From Aidingimonas lacisalsi (GTDB lineage: Bacteria > Pseudomonadota > Gammaproteobacteria > Pseudomonadales > Halomonadaceae): a DNA stretch of 64,000 nt. The stretch is taken from assembly GCF_008079445.1 (NCBI RefSeq), contig NZ_VRYH01000002.1, forward strand, positions 186,001 through 250,000, in the 5' to 3' direction. The translations under genes and the position numbers were made by a program. Of the stretch, positions 55,518 through 64,000 are shown piece by piece. How positions within the stretch are numbered: position 1 is the stretch's first letter; each line of letters starts with the position of its first letter. Under the pieces are notes generated by a model. That model had not been told where the DNA came from. It searched no databases and worked only from the letters and a program-made list of their open reading frames with translations.

Positions 55518-56486
55518 ATGATACGTACCCTGCTCTTCACCGCGGAGGGAGCATCAAGGTCTGGCGGTGAGGAACTCATAGAGGACTGGCGTGCTGATGA
55601 CAGCAGTCATATCTGGATTGACCTGCAGGGTGAGTCGATGGAGCGTGAGAAGGCGCTGCTCGACGCGTTCGAGTGTCATCCCATGGCCATCAACGATGCT
55701 CACCGTGACCGACATCCCCCCAAGATCGAGGAGTTCGAGACTCACACCCTGATCATCTATCGGGGCATTTCCTCATTCGATGCGGAGTTGAACTACGAGC
55801 CGCAACAGATGTGCTTCTTCATCGGGGAGCGCTATCTGATCAGCCTTCATCCTGGGCATGCCTTGAGCATCGAGCGACTTTTCGGTCATGAAGGCAGTAT
55901 CTTGCTGGGGCGCTCACCCGAGCATGTGGCACTCAAGGTGATGTACACGTCCGCCGGTTTTTACCTCGATAGTCTTCTGGCCTTCGAAAACGAACTCAGC
56001 GACCTGGAAGACGAACTGCAGGACGCTGGTACCGACAAGTTGATGCGTCGCATCATCAACTACAAGTCACGGTTGGTGAAGATGCGGCGTATCTTCAATT
56101 ACCACAAAGGCATCACGCAGGAGTTGGTCGCCTTCGACTATCATCATCTGTCACGCGAAGATCCGGAAACACTGCATGCCATCAATGACGTCTTCGAACG
56201 TTTCGAGCGGCTCTATTCCCTCACCCAGATGTATTACGATATCTGCGGTGACTTGATCGATGGCTACATCTCGATCTCCTCGCATCAGCTCAACATCACC
56301 ATGCGGGTGCTTACCGTCATTACCGCCATTTTCGTGCCGCTGACCTTCCTGGCCGGGATCTATGGGATGAACTTCTCCAACATGCCGGAGCTCTCATTCC
56401 GTTATGGCTATTTCATTTTGCTGGGAATCATGCTGCTCATGGGGGGCGGCCTATTATATCTCTTCCGGCGCAAAGGATGGCTCTAG
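55518..56486 (+). CDS. CorA-family divalent cation transporter (ZntB-like)
   Basis: A 322-residue CorA-superfamily transporter. The N-terminal cytoplasmic domain contains WIDLQGESMEREKALLDAFECHPMAINDAH and PPKIEEFETHTLIIYRGI, and the long helical stalk FLDSL-like region holds LSDLEDELQDAG. The C-terminus has two membrane helices joined by the pore signature GMN in FLAGIYGMNFSNMPEL. Such proteins move Mg2+, Co2+ or Zn2+; ZntB-type and CorA-type cannot be told apart by eye. GGAG lies just before the ATG. Confidence 0.9.
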   Translation: MIRTLLFTAEGASRSGGEELIEDWRADDSSHIWIDLQGESMEREKALLDAFECHPMAINDAHRDRHPPKIEEFETHTLIIYRGISSFDAELNYEPQQMCFFIGERYLISLHPGHALSIERLFGHEGSILLGRSPEHVALKVMYTSAGFYLDSLLAFENELSDLEDELQDAGTDKLMRRIINYKSRLVKMRRIFNYHKGITQELVAFDYHHLSREDPETLHAINDVFERFERLYSLTQMYYDICGDLIDGYISISSHQLNITMRVLTVITAIFVPLTFLAGIYGMNFSNMPELSFRYGYFILLGIMLLMGGGLLYLFRRKGWL

Positions 56487-56718
56487 GATGAGCGGGTGTC
56501 TGCTTGGCCGCGAATCGCGTGTGACGGAGAGATAGGCCCGATATATTGGTGGCATAGCCATGCCCCATCATCACGTGTTGGACAGTATCCCCCTTTTCTA
56601 TCTATAACTCCTAAAGGATCCAATCGGCAGACCGCCGAGGAATATGTCGTTTGGCCAATGCGCGAAGAGTCGAGGCGTAAAGCCGATGACATATGAGTAG
56701 CACATAGGAGGAACGACC

Positions 56719-58176
56719 GTGACGAACGATAACCGCAAGCCCACCACGAATGATGCCGGGATTCCCGTCTCCAGCGATGAACACTCGCTGACCGTGGGGC
56801 GCGATGGACCGATTGTGCTCCATGACCACTATCTCATCGAACAGATGGCGAATTTCAACCGCGAGCGGATCCCCGAGCGTCAACCGCACGCCAAGGGGGG
56901 CGGTGCTTTCGGCCGTTTCGAGGTGACCAACGACGTCAGCAAGTATACCAAGGCGGCTGTATTCCAGCCGGGTGCCAAGACGGAGACGTTGATCCGTTTC
57001 TCCACCGTGGCCGGTGAACGAGGGAGCCCGGATACCTGGCGCGACCCGCGTGGGTTCGCACTGAAGTTTTATACCTCGGAAGGTAATTTCGACATCGTGG
57101 GGAACAACACGCCGGTATTCTTCCTGCGTGATCCCATGAAGTTCCAGCACTTCATCCGTTCACAGAAGCGCCGGGCGGATACCAATCTGCGCGATCACGA
57201 CATGCAGTGGGATTTCTGGACGCTGTCGCCGGAGTCCGCCCACCAGGTGACCTGGTTGATGGGGGATCGTGGTATTCCCAAGAGCTGGCGCCACATGAAT
57301 GGTTATTCCAGCCATACCTATATGTGGGTCAATGCGTCGGGTGAACGCTTCTGGGTCAAATACCACTTCAAGACCGATCAGGGCATTCAATGCCTCACCC
57401 AGGAAGAAGCCGACCGGCTTGCCGGTGAAGACGGCGATTACCATCAGCGTGATCTGTACAATGCGATCGAACGTGGCGAGCATCCGAGTTGGACGCTCTA
57501 CATGCAGATCATGCCGTTCCAGGATGCCGAAACGTATCGCTTCAATCCTTTCGATCTGACCAAGGTGTGGCCGCATGAGGACTATCCGCTGGTTGAAGTC
57601 GGCCGGCTGACGCTGGATCGCAACCCGACCGACTACCATACCGAGATCGAACAGGCGGCCTTCGAGCCGAACAACATGGTGCCGGGTACCGGTGTCAGCC
57701 CGGACAAGATGTTGCTGGCGCGGGTGTTCTCCTATGCCGATGCACACCGGGCTCGCCTGGGTGTGAACTACAAGCAGATCCCGGTCAACTCACCCAAGGT
57801 GCCGGTGCATAGTTACAGCAAGGACGGCGCGATGCGTGTACAGAACGTCGCCGATCCGGTCTATGCGCCCAACTCCAAGGGCGGGCCGCATGCCGATAGC
57901 GAGAGCTTCCCGGAAGACGCTACCTGGGATGCCAGCGGCGAGTTCGTGCGTGATGCCTATACCCTGCGCAAGGATGACGACGATTGGGGGCAGGCGCATA
58001 CGCTCGTTCGCGAGGTGATGGACGATGCCCAGCGCGACCGGCTGGTCTCCAACGTGGCGGGCCACCTTTCCGATGGCGTTAGCCAGCCCGTGCTCGAACG
58101 TGCCTTCGAGTATTGGCGCAACATCGACAAGGAGGTCGGCGATCGCATCGCCGAGGCCGTCAAGAGCGGTAAGTAA
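56719..58176 (+). CDS. katA: Catalase (KatA type, small subunit)
   Basis: A haem catalase of 485 residues that breaks down hydrogen peroxide. The catalytic His is in [24 protein letters not shown], the Asn in [16 protein letters not shown], and the haem-ligand Tyr in [26 protein letters not shown]. The start is GTG with AGGAGGA 7 bases upstream. Length and the absence of a long C-terminal domain place it in the clade 3 (KatA/KatB) group. It is monocistronic, closed by a hairpin shared with the convergent DUF1499 gene. About 230 bases upstream contain no further gene and should hold its promoter. Confidence 0.95.
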   Translation: MTNDNRKPTTNDAGIPVSSDEHSLTVGRDGPIVLHDHYLIEQMANFNRERIPERQPHAKGGGAFGRFEVTNDVSKYTKAAVFQPGAKTETLIRFSTVAGERGSPDTWRDPRGFALKFYTSEGNFDIVGNNTPVFFLRDPMKFQHFIRSQKRRADTNLRDHDMQWDFWTLSPESAHQVTWLMGDRGIPKSWRHMNGYSSHTYMWVNASGERFWVKYHFKTDQGIQCLTQEEADRLAGEDGDYHQRDLYNAIERGEHPSWTLYMQIMPFQDAETYRFNPFDLTKVWPHEDYPLVEVGRLTLDRNPTDYHTEIEQAAFEPNNMVPGTGVSPDKMLLARVFSYADAHRARLGVNYKQIPVNSPKVPVHSYSKDGAMRVQNVADPVYAPNSKGGPHADSESFPEDATWDASGEFVRDAYTLRKDDDDWGQAHTLVREVMDDAQRDRLVSNVAGHLSDGVSQPVLERAFEYWRNIDKEVGDRIAEAVKSGK

Positions 58177-58189
58177 GTCACCCGCCGGA

Positions 58190-58220
58190 CCGGCCCGTCA
58201 TCGGTACGGTGATGGGCCGG
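58190..58220. terminator. Bidirectional hairpin between katA and the DUF1499 gene
   Basis: CCGGCCCGTCA (58190-58200) pairs with TGATGGGCCGG (58210-58220) with one G-T wobble, around a 9-base loop. It sits between two convergent genes and probably ends both transcripts, although neither side has a strong T-run. Confidence 0.6.
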
Positions 58221-58223
58221 CCA

Positions 58224-58976
58224 TCACTCCACGCGCGCCTCCAGCGCCGTCAGAAAATCCCTGATACGGGCGGCATTAGTACCGGCATCACCGCGTCCCA
58301 GTCGCGAAGCGGAGCGCATGTCGACACGTACACCCCCATCGGTTTCGGTCAGGCGCATGACCACATCATCCTCGAATCCGAACCAGGTCGTGGTGACGGT
58401 GGCTTCGAGAGTCTCGTTGCCCGTGTGTGCCATTGACCAGCCCCGGTCACGCATTTCGGCTTCCGCCGCATCACGCACGTTGTCGAGTGACGCATTCAAG
58501 ACAATGGGGCCGATGTCGGGATAGGCCTCGAGTTGTTGCCTCGCCGTGCTTTCTCCCGGGTAGTCCACGGCATTGGGAGCGTCCGTGCGTGCGTCCGCGA
58601 CGGCGTTGAAGGCCGGCGGGTTCTCGGTATCGGTGGTAATGTCGTGAATGGGGGGCGCGTCCTGGGCGCGTTGCCAGTGTAGCCAGGGCACGGCCAGGAG
58701 GCCGAGGCAGGCGATGATCACCAGTCCGCTGGCCACGGCCGGTCGGGTACGCCGACAGATCACGGCGACGAGCAGGGCGATGATCCCCACTATACCCGCA
58801 CCGATCGCGAAATAGGCGCCACGGCGCAGCATTTCGAAGGCGTCGCCCAGTGCGACCCATTCCATCCGATAGGCCGGACCGGCCATGCCCATCAGCAGGG
58901 CAGCCAGTACAAGAAGCACGACTGCCAGCGTTCCCATGATCAAGGGCAATCGACCACCACGTTGTCTCGTTGCCAT
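58224..58976 (-). CDS. DUF1499 family membrane protein
   Basis: A 250-residue inner-membrane protein with three hydrophobic segments (about residues 11-32, 50-70 and 80-100) and a soluble C-terminal DUF1499 domain (NAVDYPGESTARQQLEAYPDIGPIVLNASLDNVRDAAEAEMRDRGW, then TTWFGFEDDVVMRLTETDGGVRVDMRSASRLGRGDAGTNAARIRDFL). The family has no assigned function. GGAG precedes the ATG. The final helix-rich stretch RSASRLGRGDAG-N is the family signature. Confidence 0.88.
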   Translation of the reverse strand: MATRQRGGRLPLIMGTLAVVLLVLAALLMGMAGPAYRMEWVALGDAFEMLRRGAYFAIGAGIVGIIALLVAVICRRTRPAVASGLVIIACLGLLAVPWLHWQRAQDAPPIHDITTDTENPPAFNAVADARTDAPNAVDYPGESTARQQLEAYPDIGPIVLNASLDNVRDAAEAEMRDRGWSMAHTGNETLEATVTTTWFGFEDDVVMRLTETDGGVRVDMRSASRLGRGDAGTNAARIRDFLTALEARVE

Positions 58977-59113
58977 TGCCGTGCACTCCTATCATCCACC
59001 ATTCACATGTTCATGCTGTAGCGTAAACCACAGCGATGAGGGCGCCTATTGTCTTCCGAGAATGGTAGGTTATGCTCATTGGAACACAAGGTATGGCAAC
59101 GAGAGGGATGGCG

Positions 59114-59551
59114 ATGGACCCGTTCATGCAAGCGGCAATCGACGAGGCGCGACAGGGCCTGGAAGAAGGCGGGATTCCGATCGGTTCGGTGATCGTCCAT
59201 GACGGACGGATCATCGGCCGCGGGCACAACCGCCGCGTTCAGCAGCAGAGTGCGATCTTGCACGCAGAGATGGACGCCTTCGAGAATGCCGGCCGACAAC
59301 CCGCCGCCGTCTATCGTGATGCGGTGCTCTATACCACGCTTTCTCCCTGCGCCATGTGCACTGGCACGATCCTGCTTTACGGCATCCCGCGGTTGGTGAT
59401 TGGCGAGAACCGGACGTTCATGGGGGAAGAAGCGTTGCTGACATCGCGGGGCGTATCGGTGGAGGTTCTCCAGGACTCGCAGTGTATCGACATGATGGAG
59501 GGCTTCATCGCCGCCAGACCGGAGCTATGGAACGAGGATATCGGTAGTTAG
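59114..59551 (+). CDS. Cytosine deaminase-like nucleoside/base deaminase
   Basis: A zinc-dependent deaminase of 145 residues, similar in length and motifs to yeast-type cytosine deaminase. The zinc and catalytic residues are in ILHAEMDAFENAG (His and proton-shuttling Glu) and LSPCAMCTGTILLYGIPRLVIGENRTFMG (two Cys). The C-terminus EGFIAARPELWNEDIG matches cytosine/guanine deaminases of this type. The start at 59114 has GAGAGGG upstream; other in-frame ATGs lie at 59072, 59093 and 59108. It probably takes part in pyrimidine or purine salvage. Guanine deaminase is the main alternative. Confidence 0.85.
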   Translation: MDPFMQAAIDEARQGLEEGGIPIGSVIVHDGRIIGRGHNRRVQQQSAILHAEMDAFENAGRQPAAVYRDAVLYTTLSPCAMCTGTILLYGIPRLVIGENRTFMGEEALLTSRGVSVEVLQDSQCIDMMEGFIAARPELWNEDIGS

Positions 59552-59750
59552 CAGCCTAGCTGGTCAATAACGGATTGCCGCTACTCCGACCAGAGCATCA
59601 TCAATAACCACGCACCGGTCGGTTGCCCCCCTATAGACAGCGGATCTTTCGTTCAGGGCCGTTGGAGACGACGGCCTTGATATGTCGAGGCAGTACTTCA
59701 GGCGTTTCCCTCATGCCGTCGATGGGATCGAGCGATCACCCATGTATACC

Positions 59751-60587
59751 TTATGGTGTTTGACCAAGCTCATGGCGGACCCCCAGTGCGATTGCCAAGG
59801 TCTGGGCGAGACATAGGGAAGCCGTTAACCCGCGGAAACTCTTCACTTCCGCCTCCTGTATAACGAAACTGACATCCGCCAACTGGGCGAGCGGGCTCAC
59901 GTTCGAATCGGTGATCACGACGAGGGGGAGGTGGCGCTCGCATGCCGCGGCCGCCAGTTGTCGGGTCTCTTCGGCATATGGACTGAAGCTGATCACCATG
60001 AGCGCATCGTGATCCCCTATCGACTTGACTTGTTCTCCATACATCCCGCCCAGGCCGTTGATCAGGAAAGCCCGCTTGTCGATATGGTGAAGCGCATAGG
60101 TCATGTAACTGGCTACCACGAAACTGCGCCTTGCCCCCATGACATGGATGGCACGTGCTGTCTCGAAGATATCCAATGCCTGTTCCAAGCTGCCCGAGTC
60201 AATACGTCCCGGCAGTTGCTCAAGGGCTATGCGGTTAGCGTCAGCAAACTCCCAGAGTAGTTGAGTACTGTCTGGTGTCTCTCCAGTGGCGCTACGTACC
60301 GCGCGGATGCGCTCCGTATAGTTTGGCAGTTCATCGACGAGCCTGGCCCTGAACAGGCCTTGCATCTCAGAAAAACCGGACAGGTCGAAGGTATTGGCGA
60401 AACGAATCAAGGTTGAGGGAGTGACACCCGCTGTTTCTGCAATCTTGGCCGCAGTGGAAAACGCGACATCTTTCGGATGATCAAGTAAGTATCGCGCAGT
60501 TTGTTGAAGCCTGGGACTAAGTGATTCATACCGGGCGGTGACACGTTTCTTGAGCTCGTCGAAGTCTTGAGGCGAGGGCTGAGTCAT
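59751..60587 (-). CDS. MurR/RpiR-family regulator of inositol genes
   Basis: A 278-residue RpiR-type regulator. The N-terminal helix-turn-helix is LSPRLQQTARYLLDHPKDVAFSTAAKIAETAGVTPSTLIRFANTFDLSGFSEMQGLFR (about residues 20-78, in parts), and the C-terminal SIS sugar-phosphate domain holds IHVMGARRSFVVASYMTYALHH, LMVISFSPYAEETRQLAAAACERHLPLVVITDS. It is divergent from iolC. In alphaproteobacteria the inositol repressor IolR is of this family and binds GGAA-N6-TTCC, the sequence found twice between this gene and iolC. Confidence 0.9.
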   Translation of the reverse strand: MTQPSPQDFDELKKRVTARYESLSPRLQQTARYLLDHPKDVAFSTAAKIAETAGVTPSTLIRFANTFDLSGFSEMQGLFRARLVDELPNYTERIRAVRSATGETPDSTQLLWEFADANRIALEQLPGRIDSGSLEQALDIFETARAIHVMGARRSFVVASYMTYALHHIDKRAFLINGLGGMYGEQVKSIGDHDALMVISFSPYAEETRQLAAAACERHLPLVVITDSNVSPLAQLADVSFVIQEAEVKSFRGLTASLCLAQTLAIALGVRHELGQTP

Positions 60588-60633
60588 TGAGAAAACCGAA
60601 GGATCTTTAGGTGTGAGGATACGCTAGCACGGG

Positions 60634-60649
60634 TGGAATTTTTGTTCCA
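60634..60649. promoter_or_regulatory. RpiR/IolR operator 1 (near the regulator gene)
   Basis: TGGAA-TTTTTG-TTCCA is a 16-bp inverted repeat 47 bases before the regulator start codon. It touches a candidate -10 (GATAAT on the minus strand, 60649-60654) of the regulator gene, so autoregulation is likely. Confidence 0.75.
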
Positions 60650-60676
60650 TTATCCTAAAGTTAGGGAATACGTGGT

Positions 60677-60709
60677 TTGACATCGATAAAAAATGGAACG
60701 TATATTCCA
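60677..60709 (+). promoter_or_regulatory. iolC promoter with RpiR/IolR operator 2
   Basis: A consensus -35 TTGACA (60677-60682) and a -10 TATATT (60701-60706) are 18 bases apart. The second inverted repeat TGGAA-CGTATA-TTCCA (60694-60709) lies across the -10. It is identical in arms and spacing to operator 1, 60 bases away centre to centre. Confidence 0.8.
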
Positions 60710-60771
60710 TTCATACCTTGTGTCGCTAGGGAGAGTGAAGACATCCCTAGATAAAGGAGAATCTCTTGACC

Positions 60772-62724
60772 ATGCATGAGCCTCACCGGAAGTACCCATT
60801 GGATTTGATCTGTCTGGGACGTGTCGCAGTCGATCTTTACTCGGAGCAACTAGGTAGCCGCCTGGAGGACGTAGCAAGTTTTGCCAAGTATCTCGGTGGC
60901 AGCTCCGGCAATGTAGCATTCGGTTCGGCACGGCTTGGCTTGAAGTCCGCCATGCTTTCCCGCGTGGGGAACGAACAATTGGGAAATTTCGTGCGTGAGG
61001 AACTCCAGCGTGCCGGGGTCGATACGACACCCTTGCAGACGGATCCGCATCGCCACACCGGATTGGCTCTGCTGGCGCTCAAGGATCACGAAACCTTTCC
61101 CCTGCTTTTCTACCGCCGTGACTGCGCCGATATGGCGATTGATGCGGAGCTGATCGATACCGATTATATCGGTAAGGCGCAGGCTCTCGCCGTCACCGGT
61201 ACGCACCTCTCGACCGATGCGACGCGTCGAGCCTGCAAGAAAGCGCTGGACGCCGCCGCACGCCACGACACCAAGCGCGTGCTGGATATCGATTATCGGC
61301 CCGTCTTGTGGGGATTGACCGACCCCGGTGACGGCGAGACGCGCTACGTCACGGATACCCGGGTCACCGAGGATCTGCAGGGTTGGCTCTCTCATTTTGA
61401 CTTGATTGTCGGCACTGAAGAAGAATTCCACATCGCCGGGGGAAGCACCGATACCCTGGCCTCCCTGCGTGCCGTCCGTGACGTCAGTGATGCGACACTG
61501 GTGTGTAAGCTCGGTCCGCTGGGCTGTGTCGTCTTCGAAGGCGCTATTCCTGACCGTATCGAAGACGGAATACTCGTCCATGGGGTCCAGGTCGAAGTAC
61601 TCAACGTGCTTGGGGCGGGCGATGCCTTCATGAGTGGCTTGCTTCGTGGGTGGCTACGGGGTGAAAACTGGGAAACCAGCGCCACCTATGCCAACGCGTG
61701 CGGCGCACTCGTGGTGTCGCGCCATGGCTGTGCTCCAGCGATGCCGACCGAAGAAGAACTGATGGATTACCTGGCTCGTCGTGAGACGGTTGCACAGCCG
61801 GACAAGGATAGTCGACTCAATCATCTGCACCGGGTTACCACCCGCATTCCGAAAGACTGGCCCGAAGTGTGTGGATTGGCCTTCGACCATCGACGTCAAC
61901 TGACGGACATGGCGCTGGCGGTTGGCGCGGACGTGGGCCGCTTGCCGGAAATGAAGCGCCTGCTCGTGAAAGCGGCAGAGCAGGGCGCACGCCAGGCAGG
62001 TCTGGCGACGCCTGCCATCCTGGTGGACGACGTCCTGGGTCAGAATGCCTTGAATGATGCGACCGGACGCGGCTGGTGGATCGGTCGCCCGGTAGAGCTG
62101 CCGAGCTCACGGCCCTTGCGGTTCCAGCATGGTGAGGATCTCGGTAGCCGATTTCGTCATTGGCCTTCCGAGCACATCATCAAGTGTCTCTTCTTCTATC
62201 ACCCAGACGATCCGGTCGAGCTTAGGCTCGAGCAGGAAGCGCGCGTCCATCGCTTGTACGAAGCGGCATGTACCAATGGTTTGCAGCTATTGATCGAGGT
62301 TATCCCGCCGTCGGATAGCCCTATCGACGATACAACGCTGCCGCGTAGCCTGATTCGTCTCTATGAACTCGGCATACGTCCCGACTGGTGGAAGCTGCCT
62401 TCCATGTCCGAACAAGGTTGGCAAGCTGTCGGTGACATCATCGAGGAGCAAGATCCCCACTGTTGCGGTGTCGTTCTGCTGGGCCTGGATGCACCGATGG
62501 GTCAGGTAAAGGAGAGCTTTGGTCTTGCCGCGAAGCACCCGCACTGCAAGGGCTTTACGGTCGGGCGCACCCTGTTCGCCCAGGTCTGCCGGGAATGGTT
62601 GGCGGGGAAACTAACTGATGACGAGCTCGTGACCCATGTGGCGAGCAATTACGCGGAACTCATTCACGCATGGCATGCACTGCGCCAGCGCGACGATGCA
62701 ACACACGTTGAGGAGAGAGGATAA
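60772..62724 (+). CDS. iolC: 5-dehydro-2-deoxygluconokinase fused to DUF2090 aldolase-like domain
   Basis: IolC phosphorylates 5-dehydro-2-deoxygluconate in myo-inositol breakdown. The protein of about 650 residues has an N-terminal PfkB sugar kinase (about 1-335: ICLGRVAVDLYSEQLGSRL, FAKYLGGSSGNVAFGSARLGLKSAMLSRVGNEQLG, and the ATP/base motif VLNVLGAGDAFMSGLLRGWL) and a C-terminal DUF2090 domain (about 350-645: DWPEVCGLAFDHRRQLTDMA, IKCLFFYHPDD, ELGIRPDWWKLPSMS, CCGVVLLGLDAP). DUF2090 is thought to act as the phosphogluconate aldolase (IolJ role). The ATG at 60772 is listed; a TTG at 60766 has better spacing from AAGGAG. Confidence 0.93.
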   Translation: MHEPHRKYPLDLICLGRVAVDLYSEQLGSRLEDVASFAKYLGGSSGNVAFGSARLGLKSAMLSRVGNEQLGNFVREELQRAGVDTTPLQTDPHRHTGLALLALKDHETFPLLFYRRDCADMAIDAELIDTDYIGKAQALAVTGTHLSTDATRRACKKALDAAARHDTKRVLDIDYRPVLWGLTDPGDGETRYVTDTRVTEDLQGWLSHFDLIVGTEEEFHIAGGSTDTLASLRAVRDVSDATLVCKLGPLGCVVFEGAIPDRIEDGILVHGVQVEVLNVLGAGDAFMSGLLRGWLRGENWETSATYANACGALVVSRHGCAPAMPTEEELMDYLARRETVAQPDKDSRLNHLHRVTTRIPKDWPEVCGLAFDHRRQLTDMALAVGADVGRLPEMKRLLVKAAEQGARQAGLATPAILVDDVLGQNALNDATGRGWWIGRPVELPSSRPLRFQHGEDLGSRFRHWPSEHIIKCLFFYHPDDPVELRLEQEARVHRLYEAACTNGLQLLIEVIPPSDSPIDDTTLPRSLIRLYELGIRPDWWKLPSMSEQGWQAVGDIIEEQDPHCCGVVLLGLDAPMGQVKESFGLAAKHPHCKGFTVGRTLFAQVCREWLAGKLTDDELVTHVASNYAELIHAWHALRQRDDATHVEERG

Positions 62725-62727
62725 GTC

Positions 62728-64000
62728 ATGCGGACTCTGGGCAATTACGTCAATGGGCAGAACGTCGACAGCACAAGTGAAAGTACAGCGCCTGTCTACA
62801 ATCCAGCCACGGGCGAGCAAACCTTACAAGTAGCGCTCTCCTCCGTTGAAGAAACGCTCAACGCCATCTCTGCCGCCGAGCAGGCTTTTGCGGGCTGGTC
62901 GAAAATCACACCGCTCAAGCGGGCCCGTATCTTGTTCAAGTTCAAGGCCCTGGTCGAAGAACACGTCGATGAGCTGGCGCGGCTGATCGCCAGTGAGCAT
63001 GGCAAGGTGTTCTCCGACGCCAAGGGTGAAGTGACCCGCGGTCTGGAAGTCGTCGAATTCGCCTGTGGCATCCCGCATCTGCAGAAGGGCGAGCACTCCA
63101 TGAACGTCGGTACCGGCGTCGACAGCTACTCCATGATGCAGCCACTCGGGGTGTGCGCCGGTATCTCGCCATTCAACTTTCCGGCCATGGTGCCGATGTG
63201 GATGTTCCCCATCGCGCTGGCTTGTGGCAACACCTTCGTCATGAAGCCCTCCGAGAAGGATCCGTCCACACCGCTACGTCTGGCCGAGCTACTCAAGGAA
63301 GCCGGGTTGCCGGACGGGGTTTTCAATGTCGTCAACGGCGACAAGGAGGCCGTCGATGTACTGCTTACCGATGAACGCGTCGAGGCGGTCAGTTTTGTCG
63401 GCTCGACGCCGATCGCCGAGTATATCTATGCCACCGCATCCGCCCACGGCAAACGGGTTCAGGCACTGGGGGGTGCCAAGAATCATATGGTGATCATGCC
63501 CGATGCCGATCTCGACCAGGCGGTGGATGCCTTGATGGGGGCCGCTTACGGCTCGGCCGGCGAACGTTGCATGGCCATCTCGGTGGCAGTGCCGGTAGGC
63601 GAGGAAACGGCCGAGCGATTACGCGAGAAACTTGTGATCCAGCTCAACCAACTCAGCGTGGGCCCAGGACTGGTCGAAGGGCCGGATAACGACATGGGGC
63701 CTCTTGTCACCTGTGAGCACCTTGAGAAAGTCAAGGACTACATTCGCATCGGCGAGGAAGAAGGCGCTGAGCTGGTTATAGACGGTCGCTACACGTCTAT
63801 TCCAGGGGGCGAGGACGGTTACTTCATCGGAGGCTCGTTATTCGATCGCGTCACGCCCGGGATGCGCATCCACAGTGAGGAAATCTTTGGCCCCGTGCTC
63901 TGCATCGCACGTGCGGCAAGTTTCGATGAGGCCGTCTCGATAATCAACGAACACGAATACGGTAACGGTACGGCCATCTTTACTCGCGATGGCGATGCCG
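62728..64000 (+). CDS. iolA: Methylmalonate/malonate-semialdehyde dehydrogenase, CoA-acylating (3' end outside window)
   Basis: IolA (MmsA) oxidises malonate semialdehyde to acetyl-CoA and CO2, the last inositol step; the same enzyme acts in valine breakdown. The 424 residues present begin MRTLGNYVNGQNVDSTSEST and show QPLGVCAGISPFNFPAMVPMWMFPIALACGN, FVMKPSEKDPS, FVGSTPIAEYIYATA, ALGGAKNHMVIMPDADLD and the catalytic cysteine in YGSAGERCMAISVAV, the specific MMSDH signature. AGGAGAGAGG lies upstream of the ATG, 3 bases after iolC, so both are in one operon. The gene continues past the right edge. Confidence 0.95.
   Translation, partial: MRTLGNYVNGQNVDSTSESTAPVYNPATGEQTLQVALSSVEETLNAISAAEQAFAGWSKITPLKRARILFKFKALVEEHVDELARLIASEHGKVFSDAKGEVTRGLEVVEFACGIPHLQKGEHSMNVGTGVDSYSMMQPLGVCAGISPFNFPAMVPMWMFPIALACGNTFVMKPSEKDPSTPLRLAELLKEAGLPDGVFNVVNGDKEAVDVLLTDERVEAVSFVGSTPIAEYIYATASAHGKRVQALGGAKNHMVIMPDADLDQAVDALMGAAYGSAGERCMAISVAVPVGEETAERLREKLVIQLNQLSVGPGLVEGPDNDMGPLVTCEHLEKVKDYIRIGEEEGAELVIDGRYTSIPGGEDGYFIGGSLFDRVTPGMRIHSEEIFGPVLCIARAASFDEAVSIINEHEYGNGTAIFTRDGDA

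Overview
The window reads as chromosome of a moderately halophilic gammaproteobacterium, most likely Halomonadaceae (Halomonas/Chromohalobacter type). I infer this from the high-GC coding style, acidic secreted proteins, an NhaD-type Na+/H+ antiporter, FabV as enoyl reductase, TRAP and SSS transporters, and an AruF/AruG-type arginine succinyltransferase. This comes from recognising protein families by eye; no database search was run. Coding density is high. I see no insertion sequence, prophage, integrase or CRISPR array.

Layout. 1-4.0 kb (minus strand): the queA-tgt-yajC-secD block for queuosine tRNA modification and Sec export, with secD running off the left edge. 4.1-9.7 kb: tRNA-Leu(CAA), a LysE exporter, a periplasmic copper chaperone, an AidB-like acyl-CoA dehydrogenase, glutathione peroxidase, a DUF7079 protein and FabV. 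9.8-17.7 kb: an AraC/GATase-type regulator (ArgR-like), a methyltransferase, and the arginine succinyltransferase operon aruC-aruF-aruG-aruD-aruB, without aruE. 17.8-24.2 kb: TAT-exported phosphatase PhoX behind a likely Pho box, then a LysR regulator, an amidase, a small membrane protein and a sodium:solute symporter.

24.2-41.2 kb is the most distinctive part, an acid-sugar catabolic island. A LacI regulator faces a ten-gene plus-strand run: ltnD, otnK, otnC, denD, a three-part TRAP transporter, an aldehyde dehydrogenase, a tartrate/D-malate-type dehydrogenase and a 3-hydroxyisobutyrate-type dehydrogenase. The run has a strong promoter overlapping a perfect 16-bp operator, and it lacks the isomerase OtnI. 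Opposite lies apnO-oiaX-oiaK for D-apionate breakdown, in which OiaX is a RuBisCO-like protein with the catalytic lysines retained; a divergent GntR regulator flanks it. Between the two blocks sits a lone lumazine synthase gene (ribH2 type) under a clear FMN riboswitch.

41.2-59.6 kb is mixed: a DUF3541 lipoprotein, NhaD, a DUF3581 protein, an acyltransferase, an esterase, a LysR regulator with a divergent FMN-dependent 2-hydroxyacid dehydrogenase, an ECF42-type sigma factor with its DGPF partner and a likely autoregulated promoter, DkgB, a 48-residue charged protein, a solute-binding protein beside a chemoreceptor, a CorA-family transporter, catalase, a DUF1499 protein and a cytosine deaminase-like enzyme. 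59.7-64 kb starts a myo-inositol catabolic operon: an RpiR regulator, iolC fused to a DUF2090 domain, and iolA cut by the right edge. Two identical TGGAA-N6-TTCCA operators lie in the divergent promoter region.
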